From SW-9-67-25 sp964471665 (lineage in GTDB: Archaea > Halobacteriota > Halobacteria > Halobacteriales > Haloarculaceae): 64,000 bases of DNA. The notes under the pieces are model-generated. The model saw only the letters and a list, made by a program, of their open reading frames with translations. It was not told where the DNA came from and did no database searches. Positions 17,846-26,052 of the stretch are shown here, piece by piece (the first letter of the stretch is position 1; every line of letters starts with the position of its first letter). Position numbers and translations under genes: made by a program. The DNA lies in assembly GCA_964471665.1 (NCBI GenBank), contig CAYYHG010000001.1:11878-75877 (forward strand), given 5' to 3'.

Positions 17846-18507
17846 CCGCCGGGCCGTGTCCGGGCTGTGGCCTGCCGGACCGGACCCACGACGTTCTCGC
17901 GGAGTGTTGGACTGCGCTCGAAGAGGCAAACCGGCTCGCGGACCGCTGGCGCGACGTCCCCGGTGCGCTCGCCCGGATCGGTTTCGACCTGCCGACCGAC
18001 CGATCACTGCGGTGGCTCCGCGAGCGTGGCGAGGGCGTCTGGCCGCTGTGTGGGTCGCCGCCGGGCGGTGTGTCGGTCCCCGTCCCCGATCCGGGCGTGG
18101 ACGGCTTCTACGCCCGCGCGGGGGCTGTCGAGACGGCACGCCGTCGGTTCCACCGCGGCCCGATCGCAGACACCGTGGTCGTCGAACGCCTCGGGACCGT
18201 CGACGAATGGCTCGCAGTCCGGCGGTCCTGTCGACCGGGGACGCTCGTCCCCGAGGACTGTCTCGACGGGCGGACCGACACAGCGGTGCGGGTCTTCGAA
18301 CTCGTCGAGCCGCCCTCCGGTCACGACCCGGCCGCGCTCGCTGCCGAACGGTTCCTGCTCCAGCGAACCGGCGACGCGTTCGAAGACGTCCTCTTCGCCC
18401 ACGACGGGTGGACGGGCGAGCGCGTCGCACGCGTGCCCGGCGACCGCGAGGTGCCGGCCGACGTCGAGCGGCGTTTGAAAGCCGAGATGGCGGCGGAGCT
18501 GCTATGA
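17842..18507 (+). CDS. Unknown third member of the vWA-MoxR cassette
   Basis: A 221-residue protein that I do not recognise. It begins with a possible metal site (CPGCG at residues 6-10, another Cys at 22), followed by a Trp/Arg-rich and helical body with no membrane segment. It is tied by 4-bp ATGA overlaps to both the MoxR gene upstream and the next gene downstream, so it is almost certainly co-translated and likely an adaptor or substrate of that system. Confidence 0.75.
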   Translation: MTAGPCPGCGLPDRTHDVLAECWTALEEANRLADRWRDVPGALARIGFDLPTDRSLRWLRERGEGVWPLCGSPPGGVSVPVPDPGVDGFYARAGAVETARRRFHRGPIADTVVVERLGTVDEWLAVRRSCRPGTLVPEDCLDGRTDTAVRVFELVEPPSGHDPAALAAERFLLQRTGDAFEDVLFAHDGWTGERVARVPGDREVPADVERRLKAEMAAELL

Positions 18508-19364
18508 TCGAGCGGTTCCGGGAGCGGGTCGCGGATTCGCTGGCGACCGACCCGTCCGACCGCCGCGGGCAGGCCCACGTGGCCGTCCTCGGCGTGCGTG
18601 AACTCCGGACGGGGACCCTCGCGGCCGGCGAACGCCGGACGGTGCGTGTCGTCGGCAGCGATCGGGCCTGGGAGTTGCTGGCGGTCCCCGCGGTCGAACG
18701 GGAACTCGAGTCGGTCTTTCGCTCGCTGATCGAGGCCGAGGGAACGACCGGCGTTCAGGCGACCCAGTTGCGCCGCACGGGTGACGCGGTCCTCTCGATC
18801 CGGACGTGTCCGTCTGTTACCCGGGATGAATCGACGGTCCGGGACGGACCGCTCGCTGTCCAGTCCGGATCCGTGTTCCCGTTCGTGACCGAACTCCGCC
18901 AGCCGACCTTCGCGGAAGTGCTGTACCTGCTCGCGTACGTCGCAAAGCGCGACGACTACCGCGGGAGATACGACGAGGGGCAAGGTTGCGCGACGCGGCT
19001 GACACCGGACGTCCAGAATCACGTCGCGATGGTCGTCACGAACTGGAAAACAGCCTCTCCGTCGGCCCGGGACCTCTCGCGGGCGGTCGCGACGGCCCTG
19101 GCGAGCCGGCGAACCCACGGCACGTTCGCCACCGGCGGCGGCGGTCGCTACGACTTCGAGGAACACGACCTCACAGCAGTGCTGACCGCGGACCGCCCCT
19201 ACGATGTGGACACGGCCCTCGAGGCACTCGTGCACGCCGTCGAAGACGTCATTCCGTTCGGTGCGACCCACGGGCTGAACGACGTCGTCGGTCCCGGCGT
19301 CGTCGGCCCGGTCCTGGAAACGGTGAGTGAGCGCCCGCGTCTGGTCACTGCAGAACTGTTCTGA
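18504..19364 (+). CDS. Unknown fourth member of the vWA-MoxR cassette
   Basis: A 286-residue soluble protein with no motif that I can name. It has a mixed N-terminal half and a helical middle (FAEVLYLLAYVAKRDDYRGR), followed by a glycine-rich stretch GTFATGGGGRYDFEEHD that resembles a flexible loop. It overlaps the 221-residue gene by 4 bp and ends 10 bp from the convergent transporter operon. The tight coupling suggests it acts with the metallopeptidase/vWA protein and the ATPase. Confidence 0.75.
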   Translation: MIERFRERVADSLATDPSDRRGQAHVAVLGVRELRTGTLAAGERRTVRVVGSDRAWELLAVPAVERELESVFRSLIEAEGTTGVQATQLRRTGDAVLSIRTCPSVTRDESTVRDGPLAVQSGSVFPFVTELRQPTFAEVLYLLAYVAKRDDYRGRYDEGQGCATRLTPDVQNHVAMVVTNWKTASPSARDLSRAVATALASRRTHGTFATGGGGRYDFEEHDLTAVLTADRPYDVDTALEALVHAVEDVIPFGATHGLNDVVGPGVVGPVLETVSERPRLVTAELF

Positions 19365-19374
19365 ATCACAGCCG

Positions 19375-20130
19375 TCACCCGCCGAGGTAGAGACGGCCGA
19401 CCTCTTCGTCTTCGAGCAGTTCCGTTCCGGTGCCGGTGAACTTTATCTCGCCGCTGGCGAGGACGAATCCGCGGTCGGCGACAGACAGCCCCTTCTCGGC
19501 GTTCTGTTCGACGATCAGGATGGTGGTTCCGATGTCGTTCAGCTGACGGATGCGGTCGAAGACGTCCTCGATGAACTTCGGTTCGAGACCAATTGACGGC
19601 TCGTCGAGCAACATGAGTTCGGGCTCGACCATCAGCGCCCGGGCGAGTTCGAGCAGGCGGCGCTGCCCGCCAGAGAGCGTGGCTGCCGTCTGTCGCTTGA
19701 TGTTCCCGAGAATCGGGAACTCGTCGTAGAGTTCCGCGGCGCGTTCCTCGGCACGGTCGTCGTCGTCGAGCACGTACCCGCCCATGAGCATGTTCTCGTG
19801 GACGGACATGTCCGGGAAGACGCTCGCCGACTGCAGCACGTAACTCATTCCCGAGGCCAGGCTCTCCTGTGGACTGCGGCCGGTCACGTCCTCGCCGTCG
19901 AAGGTGACGGACCCGTCGAAGACGTCCGCGAACCCGTAGACGCTTTTCATGAGCGTGGACTTGCCCGAGCCGTTCGGGCCGATGAGACAGCCGATCGACC
20001 CATCTTCGAGCCTGAGATCGATGTCGTGGATGACGGTCGTGTTGCCGTAGCCAGCGGTTATTCCCGACAGTTCCAGCAGCGTCTCCTCGCTGTCGTCGGT
20101 CGCCGCGGTGGATCGTTGCCCACTCATCAT
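19375..20130 (-). CDS. livF: Branched-chain amino acid-type ABC transporter ATPase, LivF-like
   Basis: One of two ATP-binding subunits of a HAAT-type importer. It shows Walker A GPNGSGKST, the Q-loop SYVLQSASVFPDM, the ABC signature LSGGQRR and Walker B LMLLDEPSIGLEP; the short LivF form ends YLGG. 251 residues. Two consecutive ATG codons (20130 and 20127) could start it. The first overlaps the livG stop by 4 bp. It is last in the four-gene operon. Confidence 0.92.
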   Translation of the reverse strand: MMSGQRSTAATDDSEETLLELSGITAGYGNTTVIHDIDLRLEDGSIGCLIGPNGSGKSTLMKSVYGFADVFDGSVTFDGEDVTGRSPQESLASGMSYVLQSASVFPDMSVHENMLMGGYVLDDDDRAEERAAELYDEFPILGNIKRQTAATLSGGQRRLLELARALMVEPELMLLDEPSIGLEPKFIEDVFDRIRQLNDIGTTILIVEQNAEKGLSVADRGFVLASGEIKFTGTGTELLEDEEVGRLYLGG

Positions 20131-20924
20131 TCCCTCCCGAGGTAGGCGTCGAGAACGCGGTCGTCGTTCTGTATCTCCCCGGGTGTGCCCTCGGCGATGC
20201 GCTCGCCGTGGGCCAGCGCGTAGATCCTGTCCGCAATTTCCATCACGAAGTCCATGTTGTGTTCGATGAGGAGGATGGTCACGCCCGCTTCGGTGTTCGT
20301 ATCGCGGATGTAGTCGAGCATCTGCTCGATCATCGAGGGGTTGATACCGCCGGCGGGTTCGTCCATCAGCAGGATCTCGGGGTCGGCCATCAGCGCCATC
20401 GCGAACTCGAGCAGTTTCTGTTGCCCGAAGCTCATCCGACCGGCCCGGACGTCCGCCAGCCCGTCGAGGTCGACGTACTCCAGCAGTTCCGCGGCCCGCT
20501 CGCGGGTGCCGCTGTCCGGCGGGCGGAACTGCGCGAGGAAACTGTTGTTGCGCTGGGCGGAGGCCAGGAGGTTCTCCTCGACGGTCATGTCCTGGTAGAC
20601 ACGGGTCTGCTGGAACATCCGACCCATGCCCGCCTGGGCAATCTCGTACTCCGGCCAGTCCGTTATCTCCTGGTCGCGGAGGTAGACGTGCCCCTCGTCG
20701 ACCTCGTAGGTCCCGGTGACGCAGTTGAACAGCGTGGACTTGCCGGCGCCGTTCGGGCCGATGAGACCGACGATCTCGCCCCGGCCGACGTGCATGTCGA
20801 CCTCGTCGACGGCGACGAGGCCGCCAAAGCGCTTTGTCACGCCCTCGGTCCGGATGACCGCCTCGACGGCCGAACCCACGTCGGTGTCCGCTGTGGGTTC
20901 TCGGGCGGTCACGTCAGTCAGCAC
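20127..20924 (-). CDS. livG: Branched-chain amino acid-type ABC transporter ATPase, LivG-like
   Basis: The second ATPase of the importer, 265 residues. Walker A is GPNGAGKST, the signature region reads MSFGQQKLLEFA, and Walker B is ILLMDEPAGGINP with the LivG-typical following LIEHNMDFVM. It overlaps the permease gene by 11 bp and the livF start by 4 bp, so the four genes form one transcript. Confidence 0.93.
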   Translation of the reverse strand: MLTDVTAREPTADTDVGSAVEAVIRTEGVTKRFGGLVAVDEVDMHVGRGEIVGLIGPNGAGKSTLFNCVTGTYEVDEGHVYLRDQEITDWPEYEIAQAGMGRMFQQTRVYQDMTVEENLLASAQRNNSFLAQFRPPDSGTRERAAELLEYVDLDGLADVRAGRMSFGQQKLLEFAMALMADPEILLMDEPAGGINPSMIEQMLDYIRDTNTEAGVTILLIEHNMDFVMEIADRIYALAHGERIAEGTPGEIQNDDRVLDAYLGRE

Positions 20925-23184
20925 CCCCCTCGGCTTCAGGTTCGGGTTCGGGTTCGGCCTCGGCCGTCCCCGCGGCGCCGCCGCCGTGCTTGTAGTACTC
21001 CATGGCGCTGGCCCGTTCGCGCAACTGGCCGACGACGCCCTCGGGGAACTGGACGACGGTCAGGATGACGACGGCCCCGAGGACGATCAACTGGACACCA
21101 GGAAAGAACGTGTCGATCTGCAACACGAGCGCCCAGAGCCCGAACGCGCCCAGCACGGGGCCGGCGACGGTGCCGGTCCCGCCGAGAAACGCCATCACGA
21201 TGAACTCGACGTTCCAGGCAGTGTTGAACGCCTGCTGTGGGTCGACGAAGGTGTTGTACGGTGCCCACATGGCGCCGACGAGTCCGGTGAACAGCGCCGC
21301 CAGCATCCACGCGGCCGTCTTGTAGTAGGTCGTGTTGATTCCCATCGCAATCGCTTTCTCCTCGTCGTCACGGATGGTGTTGAGGACGTAGCCAAACCGG
21401 GAGTCGAGCAGGTAGTAGACGACCGCAATCTCCGCGACGAGTGTGGCGAGGATGGTGTAGTAGAACAGCGACTGGGGTGGCACGTCGAGCAGAATGATGC
21501 CGTCGGGACCGCCCGTGATATCGAGGTTGCGTGCCACCTGGATGGCGACCAGCAACACGCCGAGCGTGGCGATGGCGAAGTACCCGCCCCGCAATCGCAG
21601 TACGAGCAGTCCGATGACGGCAGCGAAGACGAGTGCCGCGAGCCCGGCAGCGACGAACGATACCCCCAGATTGACGCCGTAGGTCTTGAACAGGATTGCG
21701 CTGGTGTACGCGCCGACGCCGAAAAAGGCCATGTTCCCGAAGCTCGGGTAGCCGGTCTGGCCGCCCACCAGGTCCCAGGACAGCGCCAGCACGCCGAAGA
21801 TGTACAGCTGGATCGCGACGGTCGTCCAGAACTGGCCGAGCAGGCCCGCCGCCTTGACCGCGACGGTCACGACGGTGAAAACGCCCAGCAACGCCCAGCC
21901 GTAGCGTTCGGCGACGTCGAGCACCTGCCGTGCCCGGTCGAGTGCGCCGTCCCAGAGGATTGCCAGCGCACCGACGACGAGTACCAGTGCGGACGTGTCG
22001 GTGGCCGGGAGCGGCCCACGCAACTGGAGCAGCGCCAGGAGTGTGACGACGATCCCGAACAGCGCCCACAGCCGCTCGCCGTCGAAGACGGACGCCCAGA
22101 CGAGCGCAAGAACTCCGGCGGGTGCCAACAGCGTCGCCCACACCGCGAGCGACACGACGCCGATCACGTCGAGGGCGTAGAGAGCGACGGCCGCCGCGAT
22201 GGCGAGGCCGCCGGCAGCGATCAGGACGTACTCCCGGATGGAGTCCGGCGTTTCTGGGAGCAGGGACGAACCCGCGCGGGTTCCCTCCTCGTCGCTCTCG
22301 ATCGACTGGCCGAACAGTCCGCTGGGCTTGACGACCAGCAGGACGATGAGCAGCGAGAAGCTCACTGCCAGTGTCCACGTAGAACTGATGAATCCAGTGA
22401 CGAGTTCCTCGACAGTCCCGAGTGCCAGGCCACCGATGAGCGCGCCGGGAATCGAGCCGATGCCGCCGAACACGACGATGACGAAGCTCTTCAGCGTGAA
22501 GATGAGCCCCATCTGGGGGCGGAGGCTGAGGATCATCCCGACGAAGGCGCCGGCGCCGCCGGCGATAGCTGCCGAGAGTCCGAACGTGACCGCCCGGGTA
22601 TGTTCCACGTCGATGCCGACGAGTTCCGACGCCTGCGGATTCTGGGCCACGGCGCGTATCGCCCGCCCCCGGCGTGTCCGCTGGAGGTACACCCACAGAA
22701 GCGCGGTGAGCGTGAGCGCACCCGCGAACGCGATCAGCTTCAGCTTCGGGACAACGATTCCGGCGATCCGCATCGACGGGTCGGCGATGGCAACCTGAAT
22801 ACTCCGCGGATCGGCCGACCACGCCAGAATCGCGAGTTGCTGGATCGCGATACTGATCCCGAAGGTGATCAGAAGCGTCATGAAGACGTTCCTGTCGGTG
22901 ACCTGCTGGACGAGGATCCGCTGGATTAGATACCCGACAGCGTACAGCACCGCGACCACGACCGGAATGCTGGCGAGCGCGACGGTGAGTGAGGCGTCAC
23001 TGCCGGCGGCAAACTGGACGACCCAGTAGCTCGTGTAGCCGCCGAGCATCACCATCTCGCCGTGCGCGAGGTTGATGATGTCGACGACGCCCCAGATCAG
23101 CGCGAACCCGACGGCGACCGTCGCGAACAGCGCCCCGACCAGCAGCCCGTTGACGGCGAACTGGACGAATTCCTGGACGACCAT
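20914..23184 (-). CDS. Fused LivH-LivM permease
   Basis: A single 756-residue protein covers both permease subunits of the importer. Residues about 1-290 match LivH (WGVVDIINLAHGEMVMLGGY, then GGIGSIPGALIGGLALGTVEEL). A linker with extra helices follows, and about 420-740 match LivM (LVGGQTGYPSFGNMAFFGVGAYTSA, then GGTGTVAGPVLGAFGL). Around 18-20 membrane helices are expected. The C-terminus is a low-complexity Glu/Pro tail. Bacterial homologues are normally two genes. It follows the binding protein by 6 bp. Confidence 0.9.
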   Translation of the reverse strand: MVVQEFVQFAVNGLLVGALFATVAVGFALIWGVVDIINLAHGEMVMLGGYTSYWVVQFAAGSDASLTVALASIPVVVAVLYAVGYLIQRILVQQVTDRNVFMTLLITFGISIAIQQLAILAWSADPRSIQVAIADPSMRIAGIVVPKLKLIAFAGALTLTALLWVYLQRTRRGRAIRAVAQNPQASELVGIDVEHTRAVTFGLSAAIAGGAGAFVGMILSLRPQMGLIFTLKSFVIVVFGGIGSIPGALIGGLALGTVEELVTGFISSTWTLAVSFSLLIVLLVVKPSGLFGQSIESDEEGTRAGSSLLPETPDSIREYVLIAAGGLAIAAAVALYALDVIGVVSLAVWATLLAPAGVLALVWASVFDGERLWALFGIVVTLLALLQLRGPLPATDTSALVLVVGALAILWDGALDRARQVLDVAERYGWALLGVFTVVTVAVKAAGLLGQFWTTVAIQLYIFGVLALSWDLVGGQTGYPSFGNMAFFGVGAYTSAILFKTYGVNLGVSFVAAGLAALVFAAVIGLLVLRLRGGYFAIATLGVLLVAIQVARNLDITGGPDGIILLDVPPQSLFYYTILATLVAEIAVVYYLLDSRFGYVLNTIRDDEEKAIAMGINTTYYKTAAWMLAALFTGLVGAMWAPYNTFVDPQQAFNTAWNVEFIVMAFLGGTGTVAGPVLGAFGLWALVLQIDTFFPGVQLIVLGAVVILTVVQFPEGVVGQLRERASAMEYYKHGGGAAGTAEAEPEPEPEAEGGAD

Positions 23185-23190
23185 CCGTCC

Positions 23191-24558
23191 CTACCGGTCC
23201 GACCAGGGCGGCGTCGGGTAGATGGGTTCGGACTGGCGGGCCGCCTCCGGGTAGACGATCTGCTTTCCGGGGTCTGGCTGCCACTGGTAGACGATCATGT
23301 TCTTGTTGATGACACCGTTGTCTGCGAACGCGACCGTGCCGTAGGCCGTCGGGAACTCCAGTTCGCGGATCGTATCCCGAACCGCCAGCGGCGACAGTTC
23401 GTCGGTGTCCTCGAAGGCGCGGACGAACGTCTCGACGACACCGACGCCGGCGGCGTTGTGGTAGTCGGGCGTGTAGTCGAACCGTTCCTCGTGGGCGTCG
23501 ACGTACTCCGCGGTCGAGCCGAACACGGGGTCCGAGAAGTTGGCGTTGACCGCCCACGAACTCGGTCCGTACCAGTAGTTGCCCTTGGCGCCGGACTGTT
23601 CTTTGAAGCTGTCGGTCAGGCTCCCGACCGTGGCCATCGCCGCGTCGACGTTGACGTCCTGGCTCTCCATCTGGTCGGCTGCGATGACCGCGTGCTTCTG
23701 GTGGGCGGTGAGCAACAGGATGTCGGCGTCGTTGTCCCGGACCCGCCCGAGGTTCGTCGAGAGATCCGACGTCTCGGTGGGGAACTCCCGGTCGACGATG
23801 AGTTCCATGCCGTCCGTGTTCTCTATCTTGGTCCGTGCGCCCGCCGCACTCGACGTGCTGAACGTGTCGTCCTCCGAGAGCAACGCCACGTCCAGTGCTC
23901 CCGATGCCCGTTCCGACACCATGTCGATGAAGCTCAGGGGATACTTGTCGGCCGTCGGCAACAGTCCGAAGATCCACTCGTTGCCCTGGCTGAAAATCTC
24001 CGGACTCGCACCGCCGCCCTCGACCATCGGAAGCTGGTTGTTCGCCGCGACCGCGCTGGCCGGCAGCGTCACTGTGCTCGAGTACGGTCCAAGGAGGTAC
24101 TCGACGCCCTCCTGGTCGATGAGTTCCTGGTAGATTGCCCGCGACTTGGAGGCGTCGGTCTCGTCGTCCCTGAGGACCATCTCCAGCTCGTAGGTGTTGC
24201 CGTCGCCGGCCTCGACACCGCCTGCCTCGTTGATCCGCTGGATGGTCTGTTCGTAGGAATCTCTGTAGAGTTGCCCGAGGTCGGCGTTGTCTCCAGAGAG
24301 GCTCATCGATCCGCCGAGCTGGATCACCTGCATACCGCCGTTGTCTGTCGATCCACCGTCGTCCATGTCATCGCCGCCATCGCCGCCGTCGCCGCCGTCG
24401 CCGCCGTCGCCGCCGTCTTCGCCGTCGCCACCGCCGTCTTCGCCGTCGCCGCCGCCATCCCCACCGTCACCTGCACACCCCGCGAGTCCGGTCAGTCCAA
24501 CCACACCTGCGCTACCGGCAAGCGTTACGAACGTCCGCCTGTCGTGCTCTCGAGTCAT
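23191..24558 (-). CDS. ABC transporter substrate-binding lipoprotein, LivJ/K-like
   Basis: A 455-residue periplasmic-binding-type protein, the ligand receptor of the importer. The N-terminus has a Tat motif (DRRTFVTLAGSAG) and a lipobox (LAGC), then a long Gly/Asp linker encoded by a GCC-rich microsatellite. The body has the Peripla_BP_6 pattern GGSMSLSG, YLLGPYSSTVTLPASAVAANN and later YDALFDYTPDYHNAAGVGVV-like segments. The start at 24558 places the Tat signal correctly. The substrate is a guess: amino acid or small amide. A palindromic operator overlaps the presumed transcription start. Confidence 0.9.
   Translation of the reverse strand: MTREHDRRTFVTLAGSAGVVGLTGLAGCAGDGGDGGGDGEDGGGDGEDGGDGGDGGDGGDGGDDMDDGGSTDNGGMQVIQLGGSMSLSGDNADLGQLYRDSYEQTIQRINEAGGVEAGDGNTYELEMVLRDDETDASKSRAIYQELIDQEGVEYLLGPYSSTVTLPASAVAANNQLPMVEGGGASPEIFSQGNEWIFGLLPTADKYPLSFIDMVSERASGALDVALLSEDDTFSTSSAAGARTKIENTDGMELIVDREFPTETSDLSTNLGRVRDNDADILLLTAHQKHAVIAADQMESQDVNVDAAMATVGSLTDSFKEQSGAKGNYWYGPSSWAVNANFSDPVFGSTAEYVDAHEERFDYTPDYHNAAGVGVVETFVRAFEDTDELSPLAVRDTIRELEFPTAYGTVAFADNGVINKNMIVYQWQPDPGKQIVYPEAARQSEPIYPTPPWSDR
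24372..24469. repeat. GCC/GTC microsatellite coding a Gly-Asp linker
   Basis: Tandem 9-mers of the type GCCGCCGTC with variants. They lie in frame inside the binding-protein gene and encode the linker just after the lipid anchor, so the array is coding, not CRISPR. Confidence 0.85.
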
Positions 24559-24566
24559 TGTGTGCT

Positions 24567-24587
24567 CCACGGATATCTGATCCGTGG
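24567..24587. promoter_or_regulatory. Palindromic operator candidate for the transporter operon
   Basis: A perfect inverted repeat, CCACGGAT then five bases then ATCCGTGG, lies between the TATA box and the ATG at 24558 and covers the expected transcription start (about 24585). This is where a repressor would bind. Confidence 0.6.
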
Positions 24588-24607
24588 AAATCACATCAAA
24601 CTTCGGG

Positions 24608-24615
24608 TATATAAA
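24608..24615 (-). promoter_or_regulatory. TATA box of the transporter operon
   Basis: TTTATATA on the minus strand, about 54 nt before the ATG at 24558, so the transcript should carry a short leader of about 25 nt. Confidence 0.65.
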
Positions 24616-24695
24616 CCGACACAGCCTTTTTTACTTCGGTGAAAAAGTGTCTTCTCCGACTGGACGCCCCGAACCCCGCCTCCAGTCGACGGTGA

Positions 24696-24773
24696 TACTG
24701 TCGGCTACAAGCCCGTGAGTAATTTCGACCTCCCGTGGAGTCGAATATCTCCACGTCGTTATGGCCGGCAGTA
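24696..24773. mobile_element. Palindromic mini-element, family P1, TGA-flanked
   Basis: Ends TACTGTCGGCTACAA and TTATGGCCGGCAGTA, flanked by TGA at 24693-24695 and 24774-24776. The centre pairs as CGAC..GTCG, so the whole 78 bp can fold as one hairpin. Confidence 0.85.
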
Positions 24774-24804
24774 TGAGCCCCTATGACTGGCCTCGCGGAG
24801 CTCA

Positions 24805-24884
24805 TAGGGACGGTTGTAGTTCTTTACCGGATCACCCGCACGACGACGGGCGGTTGTCCTGGAAAACGGCTACAACCGTCCCTA
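24805..24884. mobile_element. Palindromic mini-element, family P3, TCA-flanked
   Basis: Ends TAGGGACGGTTGTAG and CTACAACCGTCCCTA; flanked by TCA at 24802-24804 and 24885-24887. The right TCA is the stop codon (complement) of the SDR gene. In reverse orientation it differs from the copy at 33729-33808 at only two of 80 positions. Confidence 0.88.
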
Positions 24885-25829
24885 TCACTGGAATTCGTAC
24901 GCTATCCCTGTCAGCTCTTCGCTTCTGTCCCACAGCCTCTTCGCGTCACGTTCGTCGTACGACGCTTCGTTGGACGATTGCCTCTCGGGTGTTCCGCGCA
25001 TATTCATGAACCCACCTGGTCCGTAGTAGTCACCGCCCTGCACGTCGGGGGCGGTCGACGCATACAGCAACGGTAACGCGCCCTTCTGGGCCGATTGGCC
25101 GACGATCGCGTTGGCAACTTTCATCAGTCCCAGGCGCACCGTCGATCCCTCCTGTTTCGGGCCGCGGTACTGGAGGTTCGTCGCCGCATACCCCGGGTGG
25201 CAGGCAACGCTAATCGTTTCAGTGATGTCGACCGCCTCCAGTCGACGCTGGAGCTCGTAGGCAAACAGGAGGTTGGCCAGCTTGCTCTGGCCGTAGGCTT
25301 CCCACTTCCCGTAGGACTGTTCGCGGTGAAGATCGTCGAAATTGACCTCGCCGGATTCGTGTGCGCCACTGGAGTGGGTGACGATCCGGCTCTCGCCCTC
25401 GCTCCCGACGAGCAGATCCAGCAAGAGGCCCGTCAGTGCAAAGTGACCGAGGTGGTTCACGCCGAGTTGTTTTTCGAAGCCGTCTTCGGTCTCTTGCCGT
25501 GGGATAGCCATCACGCCGGCGTTGTTACAGAGGATGTCGATGGCGTCGTAGTCCTGATTGACGCCGGTAGCGAAGGATTCGATCGAATCGAGAGACGCGA
25601 GGTCACACTGCCGAACGTTCAGGACGGACCCGGTGTTGCCGAGGCTGTCCCGGATGTCGGTCGCTGCCTGTCGGCCCCGGTCTGTGCTTCGGCAGGCCAT
25701 GATCACGGTCGCGCCGTTGGCCGCGAAGGCTCTGGTCGCCTCGAAGCCCAGTCCGCTGTTGGCTCCCGTGACGAGGACGGTTTTGTCCGCGCAATCCGGC
25801 ATCTGGTCCACAGTCCACGATGCTGGCAT
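24885..25829 (-). CDS. Short-chain dehydrogenase/reductase (retinol dehydrogenase-like)
   Basis: A 314-residue classical SDR: NAD(P)-binding TGANSGLG at residues 21-28, NNAGVM, and the active-site YGQSK with an upstream THSSGA serine. The sequence resembles the retinol dehydrogenase/protochlorophyllide reductase-like branch, but the substrate cannot be read from it. The stop codon coincides with the 3-bp repeat of one palindromic element, and the end of another forms its TATA box 28 nt before the ATG. Confidence 0.9.
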   Translation of the reverse strand: MPASWTVDQMPDCADKTVLVTGANSGLGFEATRAFAANGATVIMACRSTDRGRQAATDIRDSLGNTGSVLNVRQCDLASLDSIESFATGVNQDYDAIDILCNNAGVMAIPRQETEDGFEKQLGVNHLGHFALTGLLLDLLVGSEGESRIVTHSSGAHESGEVNFDDLHREQSYGKWEAYGQSKLANLLFAYELQRRLEAVDITETISVACHPGYAATNLQYRGPKQEGSTVRLGLMKVANAIVGQSAQKGALPLLYASTAPDVQGGDYYGPGGFMNMRGTPERQSSNEASYDERDAKRLWDRSEELTGIAYEFQ

Positions 25830-25851
25830 TAGCGCACGTACGGTCTCAAGG

Positions 25852-25915
25852 CTTATACTGTCGGCTATAACTTCGTCCAGATGTTCCCCAGCCGGGGTGT
25901 CAATATTCTTCAGAG
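25852..25915. mobile_element. Partial P1 element whose end forms a TATA box
   Basis: The left arm TACTGTCGGCTATAACTTCG is intact from 25856 after a TTA at 25853-25855, but the right arm has decayed past about 25915. Read on the minus strand, the end plus TTA gives GTATAAG; its first T lies 28 nt before the SDR start at 25829. Confidence 0.7.
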
Positions 25916-25926
25916 ATTATGAATTA

Positions 25927-25986
25927 TCGTGGAGGGCCGAAGCGAATCGTGGAGGGCCGAAGCGAATCGGGGCGGACCGAAACGAG
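25927..25986. repeat. 20-bp tandem repeat
   Basis: Two identical 20-bp units (25927 and 25947, core GTGGAGGGCCGAAGCGAA) and a degraded third follow the partial element. No gene is seen in the interval 25916-26052. Confidence 0.8.
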
Positions 25987-26052
25987 TCGGCGCACTCCGG
26001 GCTACGAGGGGGAACAAAAAGTAGCCGGCGGAGACTCAAAGAGCAGTTTGAG

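Noticed and set aside
24372..24469. Dense short tandem repeats that could be read as a CRISPR-like array.
   Set aside because: Units are 9 bp without spacers and encode a Gly/Asp linker in frame with the binding protein.
24777..24815. A small palindrome CCTATGA..TCATAGG next to the P3 copy.
   Set aside because: Too short to separate from chance; part of it is the P3 end itself.
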